Source of the DNA: Pseudomonas_T sp032052615
Lineage (GTDB): Bacteria > Pseudomonadota > Gammaproteobacteria > Pseudomonadales > Pseudomonadaceae
Direction of reading: 5' to 3'
Assembly (NCBI GenBank): GCA_032052615.1
Contig: DAMBWF010000005.1
Location: 124,001-188,000 of the forward strand
DNA: 64,000 nucleotides
A model generated the notes under the pieces. That model was not told where the DNA came from, made no database searches, and saw only the letters and a list, made by a program, of their open reading frames with translations. Every line of letters begins with the position of its first letter. Position 1 is the stretch's first letter. The position numbers were made by a program, and so were the translations under genes. Positions 8,654 to 16,411 of this stretch are shown piece after piece.

Positions 8654-8911
8654 ATGTTTGAAAAAGTCGCCACACGCACCGCCCGCACTCTGTACGCCCT
8701 GGTCATGACCGGGGGCGCAGTCGCGCTCGCCTGGATGTGCCTGGCGAACCTCTCTCTGCTGGGTGCCGTGGTCGCGTTCTGCCTGGGCCTGCCGCTGCTG
8801 GCCCTGATCGCCGCCCCTATTGCAGCGGGCGGCGCTCTCGTTGCCGGTGTCATGGCGGGGCTGGTCGCTATCGCTGGTTCATCTGCTCGGCGAGTTCGAG
8901 TCGGCGGTTGA
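8654..8911 (+). CDS. Small hydrophobic membrane protein, antisense-oriented in the tail module
   Basis: An 85-residue protein on the strand opposite to all tail genes. It starts MFEKVATRTARTLYALVMTG, has two membrane segments (about residues 15-35 and 38-75, rich in Ala/Leu/Gly), and ends in a short basic tail. Third codon positions are strongly G/C, as in real genes here, while the opposite frame gives low-complexity sequence. It starts 20 bp from the tape measure start, divergently, and its 3' end overlaps the short chaperone gene by 44 bp. Possibly expressed separately from the late genes. Function unknown. Confidence 0.55.
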   Translation: MFEKVATRTARTLYALVMTGGAVALAWMCLANLSLLGAVVAFCLGLPLLALIAAPIAAGGALVAGVMAGLVAIAGSSARRVRVGG

Positions 8912-9038
8912 TTTCCCGCTTGCACACTTCGCACCAGCGACAGTAGTCATCCATTTCTAGCTCGGCGATTTCACTCGGCTGTAGGCGCAGCACTAGCAGC
9001 AGCGCTTCGTCCCAGGACTTTAGAGCCGTCTCCTCCAT
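8868..9038 (-). CDS. Second tail assembly chaperone (E'-like), 56 residues
   Basis: A frame overlapping the end of the gpE-like gene, starting MEETALKSWDEALLLVLRL and containing LQPSEIAELEMDDYCRWCEV, a pattern found in short proteins downstream of tail chaperones in P2/Mu-type phages. It lies +1 (equivalently -2) relative to the E frame. It could be translated from its own ATG at 9038 or by frameshifting from E, as in lambda G/GT, P2 E/E+E' and Mu. It binds the tape measure during tail assembly by family analogy. The pair of CxxC-spaced cysteines is conserved-looking. Confidence 0.7.
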   Translation of the reverse strand: MEETALKSWDEALLLVLRLQPSEIAELEMDDYCRWCEVCKREINRRLELAEQMNQR

Positions 9039-9285
9039 CCACCACTTCCCGAAACACCTCGTTCACCGTCTTGGAGTCGGCCAGGTCTAGCTCGGCCAGG
9101 TCTTCAAGCGTCAGCCCTACCATCTGAGCCACCAGATAGTCTTCAACCGCCGCGTCACCTTGAAAATTCTTCTGAGCGAACGAGAGTTCTTTGCGCTTCA
9201 AGCGCTTGATCGGGAGCTGGGTAATGGTTTCCCCAGTCGGGGACTTGACGGGGAACTTGAGGGGGATGTGCAGGGCTTGAGCCAT
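8971..9285 (-). CDS. Tail assembly chaperone (P2 gpE / Mu gp41-like)
   Basis: A 104-residue protein starting MAQALHIPLKFPVKSPTGE, followed by ITQLPIKRLKRKEL and VAQMVGLTLEDLAELDLAD, typical of Phage_TAC_7/gpE. The ATG at 9285 is preceded by GGAG; the frame is open upstream into the promoter region but that part is noncoding. It heads the third late unit, behind the predicted promoter at 9319-9362. In P2 and Mu this chaperone is made in short and frameshifted long forms that load the tape measure. Confidence 0.82.
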   Translation of the reverse strand: MAQALHIPLKFPVKSPTGETITQLPIKRLKRKELSFAQKNFQGDAAVEDYLVAQMVGLTLEDLAELDLADSKTVNEVFREVVDGGDGSKVLGRSAAASAAPTAE

Positions 9286-9318
9286 GGGAGTTGCTCCGGG
9301 TTGTGTGTTGAGCCCTGA

Positions 9319-9362
9319 GCATGCTGCCCCGCGTTGCACGGGTCTTTTAATCGCGTTTAAAG
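9319..9362 (-). promoter_or_regulatory. Predicted late promoter P2 (tape measure unit)
   Basis: CTTTAAACGCGATTAAAAG (9362 to 9344, minus strand) is followed after 19 bp by CATGCT (9324 to 9319). The start codon of the tail chaperone is at 9285, leaving a leader of about 25 bases. See the other copies at 3277, 14,927 and 22,255. Confidence 0.62.
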
Positions 9363-9364
9363 AA

Positions 9365-9386
9365 GGCCCCGCTCGACGGCGGGGCC
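9365..9386 (-). terminator. Rho-independent-like terminator after tail tube
   Basis: A perfect 8-bp stem GGCCCCGC/GCGGGGCC with a 6-base loop lies 40 bp past the tail tube stop and directly before late promoter P2. On the minus strand it is followed by TTCTTT, which overlaps the promoter motif. It insulates the sheath/tube unit from the next one. Confidence 0.65.
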
Positions 9387-9425
9387 AGGGACATCCATGT
9401 CAGGCATCCATGCCCTCTGCATCAC

Positions 9426-9950
9426 TCAGGAAAGGCCCAGGTTTTGCCGGTAGGCCTCCAATTGGTCCTGGCCACCGACCTTGTAGATGTTGGCCAGGTA
9501 GTCCATCTCCAACAGCTCCTCACCATCCAGCAGCTGCTTGACGTAGATGGCGCTGAAGGGGGTTTCGTAAGTCGAGTTCTCGCGAGGCTTATGGGAACCC
9601 AACTGGTATTCCTTGAACTGGACCGTCAGAAAGGTCACCAGAGGCAGGTCAGCCACCTTCCCTTGGCTGTTGTGTACTTCGACGTTGCTGCGGCACTGCA
9701 ACTGAACAGTACGAAACGGGGTCGCGATCTTCTTGGCTGCATCCGCGTACTTACTGTTCCAGACCAGCTTGCCCTCCAGCTTGTCGATGCCATCCGGCAG
9801 CTCGATCAAGCCAACCATGCCCAGCCCCTGGAAGTCGGACATCACCGCCTTCACGCTGCCGAGTTCACACTCGCTTGCCCTGCCGAAGAATGAGGTGCCG
9901 TCCAGGTAGACGGCCGCGTTGGTGATGCGGTGCGCGTTGAAGCCAGCCAT
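9426..9950 (-). CDS. Major tail tube protein (P2 FII-like)
   Basis: A 174-residue protein beginning MAGFNAHRITNAAVYLDGTS, with SDFQGLGMVGLIELPDGIDK and a C-terminal FKEYQLGSHKPRENSTYE segment, characteristic of P2 FII tube proteins. Hexameric rings stack inside the contractile sheath. It directly follows the sheath gene (stop and start adjacent at 9950) and is the last gene before a terminator. Confidence 0.9.
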   Translation of the reverse strand: MAGFNAHRITNAAVYLDGTSFFGRASECELGSVKAVMSDFQGLGMVGLIELPDGIDKLEGKLVWNSKYADAAKKIATPFRTVQLQCRSNVEVHNSQGKVADLPLVTFLTVQFKEYQLGSHKPRENSTYETPFSAIYVKQLLDGEELLEMDYLANIYKVGGQDQLEAYRQNLGLS

Positions 9951-11368
9951 CAGTTAGCCCCCTTGAGAGTCACCAAGTACTCGTCGGTGATCTCGGTTTC
10001 GTAGGTGCCACGCTCGAAGGGCGGCGGTACGGTTAGCTTGTAGTTGAACACCAGGTGCCCGGCCTCAACCTCGGATTTCGGGTTACGAGCCGGGTCATAC
10101 CAGCACAAAAAACCCAGCAACGCGTTGTCGCCGACAAGCTTGCGACCGAAGCCGTTGACGCTCTCTACGATGCTGTCGATCAGGGCCTGAGTGACAGGGC
10201 GGTCCTGGAATTGCAGCGAGCTGAAGCGGATCGACTCGTCGACCAGGTCCTTCGTGCGCCGCACGTTCTCGAAGTTGCGCACATGGGTGATGGTCGGCCA
10301 GGCCGCCGTTCGGTTGCCCCACAGGCGGAAGCCGGTGCCGAACGAGTTGAACACGGTCGTTACGCCGACTTCGTTCAGCATGTTCACCTCGCTGTTCGGG
10401 TCGTCGATCCGGGCCGTCAGCGGGCGCTCCAAACCGAGCACGCCTACAAGCTCTTGGTTCGAGCTGGACCACCAGTAGCCGAGGTCGATGTCCGCCTTTG
10501 CACGTAGAGCAGCGGCGCGAACAGACAGAGGCTCCAGGCGCTCCTGGTTCGTCCGCGCGTCGTAGACCCTGACGTGCGGATAGCACAGGCGGACGCGGTC
10601 GGAGCTGGTGTTGAAGGCGATGGTGCCGGCTGGGCCACGACCTGCGATTACCTGGGCTGGGGTCGCGCCGATTGGCGCGTCGATGTAGGCCACAGCCTTG
10701 TGCCGACTGGTGGCGGCCGTCAGCTCAGCCGACACGCTGGAGAGCGACGAGAAGTCCGGGGCGATCAGGATTTTCGGCTCCAGGCCGAACAGGTTGAAAC
10801 AGTCGCCGAGAGCTTTGATACCGGTACGCAGGCCCGCCGCGTCCACGTCGCCGATGATGTCGCCGGCAGTAACCTTGCTCGGGTCGGCGTAGACGAACGC
10901 CACCGACACCTCGCCGCTGGCCGGAATGGTACTCGCGGCGGTGCGCACGACCTTGCCGGTCAATGGCTCCAAGACGTAGTCAGTTGCGGCATAGGTAGTG
11001 GCGCCGTCCCTGGACTTGACCTCAACGGCCAGGACCGCGCCCTTGGGCAACTGCAGATTGCCATTTACAAAGGTCATGTCCTGGGCCGGCACCACGGTAC
11101 GGTGCGTCGCCGGGTTCAGGACGTTGATGACAACGACCGTGCCGGCGCCGGCTTGATAGAGGCTGTCCAAGTAACGCGGCAAGCTGAAGCCGGAAAGGTC
11201 CGGGCCAAACGCCGCCGCGTCACGCTCATTCATCGACAGTACAGGGGTGTTCGGCCCGGCCGGGGCGGTGCCGAGGATGGCAATGACGGCACTTTTTACC
11301 TGCCGAATCTGCCGCATGCCACGCTCAATTTCCGTGGTCTCGAAGCCGTGAAGGTAGTTCGCGCTCAT
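9950..11368 (-). CDS. Contractile tail sheath protein (P2 FI / Mu gpL-like)
   Basis: A 472-residue sheath subunit. The N-terminus (MSANYLHGFETTEIERG) carries the P2 FI-type start. The core contains VKSAVIAILGTAPAGPN, FSLPRYLDSLYQAGAGTVVV, GTGFRLWGNRTAAWP and VRRTKDLVDESIRFSSLQF, the conserved C-terminal sheath motif. Its presence shows a myovirus-type contractile tail, unlike the flexible D3112/B3 tails of common Pseudomonas aeruginosa transposable phages. Coupled to the upstream 70-residue gene by a 4-bp overlap. Confidence 0.92.
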   Translation of the reverse strand: MSANYLHGFETTEIERGMRQIRQVKSAVIAILGTAPAGPNTPVLSMNERDAAAFGPDLSGFSLPRYLDSLYQAGAGTVVVINVLNPATHRTVVPAQDMTFVNGNLQLPKGAVLAVEVKSRDGATTYAATDYVLEPLTGKVVRTAASTIPASGEVSVAFVYADPSKVTAGDIIGDVDAAGLRTGIKALGDCFNLFGLEPKILIAPDFSSLSSVSAELTAATSRHKAVAYIDAPIGATPAQVIAGRGPAGTIAFNTSSDRVRLCYPHVRVYDARTNQERLEPLSVRAAALRAKADIDLGYWWSSSNQELVGVLGLERPLTARIDDPNSEVNMLNEVGVTTVFNSFGTGFRLWGNRTAAWPTITHVRNFENVRRTKDLVDESIRFSSLQFQDRPVTQALIDSIVESVNGFGRKLVGDNALLGFLCWYDPARNPKSEVEAGHLVFNYKLTVPPPFERGTYETEITDEYLVTLKGAN

Positions 11369-11577
11369 GCGGCGCTCCTTTTCTTGCGCGCCGGGACCGC
11401 CGGCTCGGGCAGGGCCTGCAGGCGACCGAGCGCTAGCAGGGTGCGGGTGTACTCATGGTCGGCAGGCAGCTCGACTGGCTGCCCGTCCTGGAATTGGCGC
11501 TCCAGGAGCGTGCCGTCCGGCAGGCGCAGCTCGACGCCGCCGTCCGGGCCGGTGTAGGTAAAGCGGGCGGGCGTCAT
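11365..11577 (-). CDS. Short conserved phage protein (Mu gp38 position)
   Basis: A 70-residue protein starting MTPARFTYTGPDGGVELRLP and ending in a basic tail (PARKKRSAA). It sits between the gp37-like tail terminator gene and the sheath gene, with 4-bp overlaps on both sides, the place of Mu gp38/DUF2635. It resembles other short beta-rich proteins of this position. The role is unknown and the homology to Mu gp38 is positional only. Confidence 0.7.
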   Translation of the reverse strand: MTPARFTYTGPDGGVELRLPDGTLLERQFQDGQPVELPADHEYTRTLLALGRLQALPEPAVPARKKRSAA

Positions 11578-12044
11578 GGCACCTCCTCGAAGTCGATGTT
11601 GAGCAACGGCAGCCCTTCCTCATGGCCGGTGCGCTGCAGGTGGGTGGCTCGGGTTGCATAGCGCTGGGTGTACTGCCAGACACCTGCGATCTGGCCGTTG
11701 AAGACCTCGTCGATGGGCGCGATGGATTCGTCGCAGTTCGGCGGGGTCCATCCCGTCAGCTCCTCGCGGATGCTGTCCAGATGGGCGACAGCCCCCTTTG
11801 CCCCGTGGAGATCACGGAAAATCAGGGTCAGAGGTAGCACCAGGTTTCGCTCCTGGAGCACCGCGTCGAGGGCTTTGGAGCCGCCGAACTTCGAGCTGCC
11901 GAAGGCGACGAGCACCGCGCCGATGGAGTGGTTGAGGCGATAGTTCTTCGGATTCTCTGGAAACAGCTCGACAGCCAGCTCGCGCCCGAAGCGCTCCTGC
12001 AGGCGCTGGATTACCGCATTGAGCAGGGCCAGGGTCTGGCTCAT
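11574..12044 (-). CDS. Gp37-family phage protein (tail terminator region)
   Basis: A 156-residue protein with LLNAVIQRLQERFGRELAVE, YRLNHSIGAVLVAFGSSKFG and LTLIFRDLHGAKGAVAHLD, typical of the Mu gp37 family, thought to act as tail terminator or neck protein. It overlaps by 4 bp the gp36-like gene upstream and the short gene downstream. Length agrees with the family. Confidence 0.85.
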   Translation of the reverse strand: MSQTLALLNAVIQRLQERFGRELAVELFPENPKNYRLNHSIGAVLVAFGSSKFGGSKALDAVLQERNLVLPLTLIFRDLHGAKGAVAHLDSIREELTGWTPPNCDESIAPIDEVFNGQIAGVWQYTQRYATRATHLQRTGHEEGLPLLNIDFEEVP

Positions 12045-12475
12045 TCGTAGCGGCTCCAGAGGTCGTCGCCGAACTGCTGACGACGCGCCCGGACGCGAAT
12101 CTCGCCCGGCTCCGGTGCGGCCTGGCCCGAGGGCATGCCCACGGTGACCACGCCATCGCGGATGCTCTCCAGCAGCTTGACGGTGTTCTTGTAGCTGTCC
12201 TTCACCGCGTCCGGCAGTGCCCCTTCGGGGCGGCGCTGGTACAGCCAGTGGCGGGTGAGGTACACCACTGCATCCCGCAGGACAGTCGGCACAGGGTCGA
12301 GCGGCAGGGAGTAGCGGCCCCGCAGGTATCCGTCCACCAGTTCCTCGGCCTGGCGGACGCCGTCCTCGATCACCGCCTCATTGGGCAGCTCGGCGGAGGG
12401 GTCATCGTTAGAGAGGTGCAACAGCGTCCGCTCCGGGATGGCCGAGCCGATGTCCTGACGGGTGCAGTAGCGCAT
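12041..12475 (-). CDS. Mu gp36-like head completion protein (DUF1320)
   Basis: A 144-residue protein beginning MRYCTRQDIGSAIPERTLLH, with VDGYLRGRYSLPLDPVP and LRDAVVYLTRHWLYQRRP, which are hallmark DUF1320 segments. This family lies between capsid and tail genes in Mu-like phages and is related to head-tail adaptors. It begins 3 bp after the major capsid stop. Confidence 0.87.
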   Translation of the reverse strand: MRYCTRQDIGSAIPERTLLHLSNDDPSAELPNEAVIEDGVRQAEELVDGYLRGRYSLPLDPVPTVLRDAVVYLTRHWLYQRRPEGALPDAVKDSYKNTVKLLESIRDGVVTVGMPSGQAAPEPGEIRVRARRQQFGDDLWSRYE

Positions 12476-12478
12476 GGC

Positions 12479-13462
12479 TTAGCCCACCTTCTGCTCAACC
12501 AGGGCTTCGGGGAACATGCACATGGCCAGAGGGTTGGCTTGGGCCTCGACGTCCCAGCCCTTGCCCATCTTGCGAGCTTCGCCCTTGCCATAGAACGGCA
12601 GACCCAGGGTGTTGGCCGTTTCGTTGTAGTTGGCTGGAGCGTTGAACATGCGGAAGACGCCAGGAGCCAGCGGGAACACGCGCGCCACATCAGCCGGGAT
12701 GAAGCGCTGAGTCCCCACAGTGACGTCATATTCGACGTACGTGATGCCGCCGTGGGTGAAGCCCGAACGCATATCACCGCCCAGGCGATCCTGCGCTTCC
12801 TGGTAGTTTGCGTAGGCAGCTTTCACGTCTTCTTGACCGGTCATCGCGTCGAAGAATTCCGGGCCGCAGAAGGCCATACAGCCCTTCACCAACGTGCCGT
12901 TCAGCTTCTTCTCGATGTAGCGCTTGGCATCCAGATTGAGTTTGCGTACATCGGTTCCCGCCGTGCCGAACGGCATGGTGATCTTCTTCTGCTCCACGCC
13001 GAACTCATCGAACAGGTCGTACAGAACCGAGCCGTCCGCATCCAGCAACTTCCCACTCAGGGCACCAACGCGCTGGAACTCACGGGTCGCATCAATGCTG
13101 TTCTTCAGTTCTTGCAGGTGGTCATTGATGATCTGCGCTTGGGATTTGATCGGGGCCTCGTCGCTGCCCAGGGCGGCGACGCCTTGCAGGCTACCCGGCA
13201 GAAGCGGACGCGAGAGCGGCAGGTGCAAGGTCTCGAAGGTACGACGGCGTCGCTTACCGCCTTTCACCGCCTGCGGGTCGCCATCGCGCGAGGCGTTGGG
13301 GACCAGCACCAGGCGGCCCTCGTACTCGTCGATGACAATCGAGGTGGTGGTGATACCTTTTTCATCGAAGATGCCCAGCGCGCCGGCCTTGGTCGGCAGG
13401 GCCGGCAGCTTGTTGATGGCCGCAGTGATCGACGCGACTGTAAACAGGTCTTCCAGGTTCAT
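12479..13462 (-). CDS. Major capsid protein, gpE family
   Basis: A 327-residue protein of the lambda gpE/major capsid protein E family (HK97 fold). Supporting segments are INKLPALPTKAGALGIFDE, TFETLHLPLSRPLLPGSLQG, YDLFDEFGVEQKKITMPFG and LAPGVFRMFNAPANYNETAN. It follows the decoration protein gene by 9 bp. Finding lambda-type capsid and decoration genes in a Mu-type genome indicates modular exchange; several BcepMu-like phages use this pair instead of Mu gpT. Confidence 0.92.
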   Translation of the reverse strand: MNLEDLFTVASITAAINKLPALPTKAGALGIFDEKGITTTSIVIDEYEGRLVLVPNASRDGDPQAVKGGKRRRRTFETLHLPLSRPLLPGSLQGVAALGSDEAPIKSQAQIINDHLQELKNSIDATREFQRVGALSGKLLDADGSVLYDLFDEFGVEQKKITMPFGTAGTDVRKLNLDAKRYIEKKLNGTLVKGCMAFCGPEFFDAMTGQEDVKAAYANYQEAQDRLGGDMRSGFTHGGITYVEYDVTVGTQRFIPADVARVFPLAPGVFRMFNAPANYNETANTLGLPFYGKGEARKMGKGWDVEAQANPLAMCMFPEALVEQKVG

Positions 13463-13471
13463 AGTGGTTCC

Positions 13472-13840
13472 TTACAGGCTGGCGCGGGGCACGATGCCGA
13501 GCGCGGTGAGTTCATCCAGGGCGGTGTTCTTCTGCGCCTCGGTGATGCCGGCCGGCCAGACCAGCTCGGTGACCTCCACCACAGCGCCCCGCTCGATGGT
13601 GACGCCGACCTTGTCGGCTGCCGTGGCGTCGACCGCCTCGCCCAACACGGCCACCGCTTTCTTGGAGGCGGCGCTGCCAGCCGGGTCGAGTACCTGGTAC
13701 TTGCCGCTGACCTTGGCGAGCACCTGGCCGAAGGCGTAGTTGGTGCCGGCCAGCAAGGTGCCCTTGCCCTTGGTCCAGCCGGGGGCAACCTCAACCAGGA
13801 GCAGGTCGCCCAATGTCTTGCGGGGGGTGTAAGTAGACAT
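13472..13840 (-). CDS. Head decoration protein (gpD family)
   Basis: A 122-residue protein with LLVEVAPGWTKGKGTLLAG, a beta-rich middle (VLAKVSGKYQVLDP) and VEVTELVWPAGITEAQKN near the C-terminus, matching HDPD/lambda gpD-like capsid stabilising proteins. Trimers sit on the three-fold axes of the expanded capsid. The gene lies between the protease/scaffold and major capsid genes. Confidence 0.87.
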   Translation of the reverse strand: MSTYTPRKTLGDLLLVEVAPGWTKGKGTLLAGTNYAFGQVLAKVSGKYQVLDPAGSAASKKAVAVLGEAVDATAADKVGVTIERGAVVEVTELVWPAGITEAQKNTALDELTALGIVPRASL

Positions 13841-13848
13841 GGCGCCTC

Positions 13849-14871
13849 CTATCGGGTGGAGCGGGCTTCAGCGTCAGCCAGCAGGGGGTTGGTGGTAGTG
13901 GACGGCTTGCCGGCCCGCTCGCGGGCGGCCTGCTCGGAGAAGCTCACGCCGCCGGCCAGCTCGGCGAAAATCGCCTTCAGGCCCTCCGCCAGCGGCTGGC
14001 GGTCGTCGCCCTCGCCGAACTCCAGCGGGGTGTCGGCAGATTCGGCGAAGTCCAGCGCGGCGACTACGGCGGCGGTATGTACCGGCTTCATGCCCTGGGC
14101 GACGAGCTGTTCGGCGAAGGCCACGCTGGCGGCGTGGGTCTCGGCCTGGGTGGCTTCGCGGTCGGCCTGTTGGCGGCTGGCCAGTTCGGCAGCCAGGCGC
14201 TTGTTTTCCGCCTCAAGGGCGGCGGCTTGTTCAGGGGACACGGCGTTTTCCTCGGGGGGGGTGGGTTCGTTGAAGGTGGGGCGCTGCTCGGCGGGTAGGC
14301 GGGCAGCCTCGCTGAGCGTCTCGATCTGCCAGCTCGGGATCACCTGGTCGGCGGCTTCCAGCCCGCGCTCACCGATGAACCAGTCGCGCAGGCGGCGCCA
14401 CAGGCCGGCGGACGTTTCGTGCCCGAAGTCGCTGAACTCGATCTCCAGAATGTCTTCGCCGTCGTCGAACTCGATGTCGGACAAACCCTTGATCGCGGGC
14501 GGCTGCGCGCCGAGAAAGCCGATGTGGCGCAGGTAGTAGATTCCGGGCTTGGGGTTGCGCGGGTCGGTGGGGGCGTACCAGGAGGCCGAGCGCGGATACC
14601 AGCGCCCATCGGCGACGCCCTCGGCAAAATCGCTGTGCAGCTGCTCCGGCACGGCCGTCGCCTCGCCCTTGTCGTTGCGCCCCAAGCTCTGCACCCAGCC
14701 GAACGCCGGGCCGTTGTCTCGGGGGTGACCGATCACCAGCGGCGCGCGGTGCAGCTTCGGGTCGTAGCCAGCGATAGCCGCAGCCAGCGCCGCCTCGGTG
14801 AACTCGATCCGGCGGCCCTGGTTGTCAGTGTGGGTGCCCGCGCGGAAGAAGGGGATCAGTTTCATGCTCAT
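13849..14871 (-). CDS. Prohead protease and scaffold (Mu gpI/Z-like)
   Basis: A 340-residue protein. The N-terminal ~200 residues (IPFFRAGTHTDNQGRRIEFT, then APLVIGHPRDNGPAFGWVQ) match Mu gpI-type head maturation proteases. The C-terminal ~130 residues form an Ala/Glu-rich coiled coil (AALEAENKRLAAELASRQQ), the scaffold part. In Mu the scaffold Z is also made from an internal start; no strong internal site is obvious here. First gene of the second late unit. The next ATG at 14,865 is an alternative start. Confidence 0.88.
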   Translation of the reverse strand: MSMKLIPFFRAGTHTDNQGRRIEFTEAALAAAIAGYDPKLHRAPLVIGHPRDNGPAFGWVQSLGRNDKGEATAVPEQLHSDFAEGVADGRWYPRSASWYAPTDPRNPKPGIYYLRHIGFLGAQPPAIKGLSDIEFDDGEDILEIEFSDFGHETSAGLWRRLRDWFIGERGLEAADQVIPSWQIETLSEAARLPAEQRPTFNEPTPPEENAVSPEQAAALEAENKRLAAELASRQQADREATQAETHAASVAFAEQLVAQGMKPVHTAAVVAALDFAESADTPLEFGEGDDRQPLAEGLKAIFAELAGGVSFSEQAARERAGKPSTTTNPLLADAEARSTR

Positions 14872-14900
14872 GGCCGTGCCTTGGCGTAGGTAATGCGCAC

Positions 14901-14945
14901 AGCCTGCCCGGCCGAGGTCGACAGGGCTTTTAATCGGGTTTAAAG
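14901..14945 (-). promoter_or_regulatory. Predicted late promoter P3 (head/tail sheath unit)
   Basis: CTTTAAACCCGATTAAAAG (14,945 to 14,927, minus strand) is followed after 20 bp by CAGGCT (14,906 to 14,901), 30 bp before the protease/scaffold start. Same motif and spacing as the other three late-unit promoters. Confidence 0.62.
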
Positions 14946-15112
14946 ATTGGACGGAGGGCGAATCGGCCGGAGGGAGGCAGTCCGATCAATAGCAAGGCGG
15001 GCAAGCGAAGCGGCGAGCGCTTTATAAAGCCTTTAGACCCCTGCCCCGCGCGTTTCGCGCATGAGCGCGATGACTCTCCGCGCCCAGGGTCTCCAAACGC
15101 GCAGCAGTGGCC
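14946..15112. other. Noncoding gap between head genes G and I
   Basis: No convincing frame on either strand. It contains a GCGCTTTATAAAGC dyad and GC-rich repeats. In D3112/JBD30-type Pseudomonas phages the anti-CRISPR locus occupies this same position between the G and protease/scaffold homologues. Here the slot has no visible gene. Confidence 0.6.
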
Positions 15113-15595
15113 TCACAGGCGGGCGGCTGATTCCAGGTGGGCCAGAGCCAGATCCAAGATGGACGCCTCCGCTTCGGGCTGCAGATTCCCGACGGTGTCC
15201 ATCGGCAGATAGGGCCGAGCCGGAATATCTCCCCACAGGTGCGGCCAGGCGTCCTTATCGCCGCCGAAGTGCATCATGGCTGCATACGGTTTATTGCTGC
15301 CTACCAGAGCGCTGGCGTCATCCGCATGGGTCGTGATCGACGCGGCCAGCCCGGCGGCACTCACCTGCAGCATCTGGCCGGGCCAAGTGCCGGCAGCCTC
15401 CCGTATGCCGATGGTGACATCGGACAGCTCGGGCCAGTCGTTGCCGGACTGCCCCTCGGCCTCCAGGTTCTCCTCGGTGATTGAGCCCAGTTCGACGGCC
15501 ACAGCCCGCATCAGTGGTGCGGTGTCACCCACGGCCCACTCAACGCGGCGTAAGGCGTCCTGCAGGCGAGCATGGTCCAGCTCTACCTCGATCAT
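15113..15595 (-). CDS. Phage virion morphogenesis protein (Mu gpG-like)
   Basis: A 160-residue protein with LDHARLQDALRRVEWAVGD, GNDWPELSDVTIGIRE and HFGGDKDAWPHLWGDIPARP. The last is the conserved phage_tail_S/gpG stretch with a W/R-rich IPARP(Y/F) motif. In Mu, gpG is required for tail completion or joining. It overlaps the gpF-like gene by 4 bp and is the last gene of the first late unit. Confidence 0.88.
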   Translation of the reverse strand: MIEVELDHARLQDALRRVEWAVGDTAPLMRAVAVELGSITEENLEAEGQSGNDWPELSDVTIGIREAAGTWPGQMLQVSAAGLAASITTHADDASALVGSNKPYAAMMHFGGDKDAWPHLWGDIPARPYLPMDTVGNLQPEAEASILDLALAHLESAARL

Positions 15596-16410
15596 CGTGC
15601 CTCCTTGCGCTTGAGGGCGTCGGCCAGCCCCTGCCCTGGAGCGGCGTTGAAACCAGGGTCGACATTGAAGACCTTAGGGCGGCCAGCCGCATCAGTGGTG
15701 CGGATTCGGGTCACCTGGGCCGTGCGAACCTCGCCCGTGCGTTTGTCGGTGCCGATTTCGACCGTGGCCGTGCTGACCTGGCCCTCGCTGCTCTCGACCG
15801 TCACGCCCCGGCGCTTGATCGCGGCTTCGCTCAGCGGCGTAACCCTGCATCTACAGTTGAAACCATTCGGGGGGAAGATCGTTTGCCAGATGGGGTCGTC
15901 GTGGCGGTAGACCTTACCGTTGAGTGCGGCATGGTTCGGCCGCGTCTTGCCGTCCATTACCGCGACATAACGCCAGTAGGGGTGGGTATCTGCGCTGGCC
16001 TCCATGGCCGCCTGCCGGCCAGCCATGAAGCTGCTCTGCAGGTTGGTCTGGTAGATGGTCTTCAGCCGCCGAGGGCTTCCGAGCTGGACCAGCTCGGCGC
16101 CGCCTTGGCTGTCGACGATCACCTGCTTGCCCCACCAGCCCTGCGATTCCAGAACGGGCTGCAGGTCAGCGACGAATTGCTTCAGCGTCTGGCCTTTCTG
16201 TAGGGCTTCCTCCAGCGCCGCGCGAATGTCGGACAGCAGGTCCAGATTCATGGCCTTCGCAACGGTGAAGCTGCGGGCATGAGCCTCGTCCAGCATCTCC
16301 TGCCAGTTCCATGAGATCGAATATCCCTTGCTCTTGAGGTACTCGATAGCCGCCGTCGGCTCCAGGCCGAAGATGGCCTTGAGGTCAGCCGCGTTCACTG
16401 GCTTCGGCAT
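15592..16410 (-). CDS. Head morphogenesis protein (Mu gpF-like, SPP1 gp7 family)
   Basis: A 272-residue minor head protein. The conserved centre is visible: YWRYVAVMDGKTRPNHAALNG, FPPNGFNCRCRVTPLSE, with the CRC motif common to the phage_Mu_F family. It binds the portal side of the procapsid and may be ejected with DNA. The N-terminal ~100 residues are helical. It starts 1 bp after the portal gene stop. Confidence 0.9.
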   Translation of the reverse strand: MPKPVNAADLKAIFGLEPTAAIEYLKSKGYSISWNWQEMLDEAHARSFTVAKAMNLDLLSDIRAALEEALQKGQTLKQFVADLQPVLESQGWWGKQVIVDSQGGAELVQLGSPRRLKTIYQTNLQSSFMAGRQAAMEASADTHPYWRYVAVMDGKTRPNHAALNGKVYRHDDPIWQTIFPPNGFNCRCRVTPLSEAAIKRRGVTVESSEGQVSTATVEIGTDKRTGEVRTAQVTRIRTTDAAGRPKVFNVDPGFNAAPGQGLADALKRKEAR

Positions 16411-16411
16411 G

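Noticed and set aside
12248..14536. 762-codon plus-strand frame over head genes
   Set aside because: It is antisense to capsid, decoration and protease genes that are clearly recognised; composition is shadow-like.
15033..15236. Possible anti-CRISPR gene between G and I
   Set aside because: The frame lies mostly inside gpG in another phase, is Arg/Gly/Ser-rich, and lacks a ribosome site.
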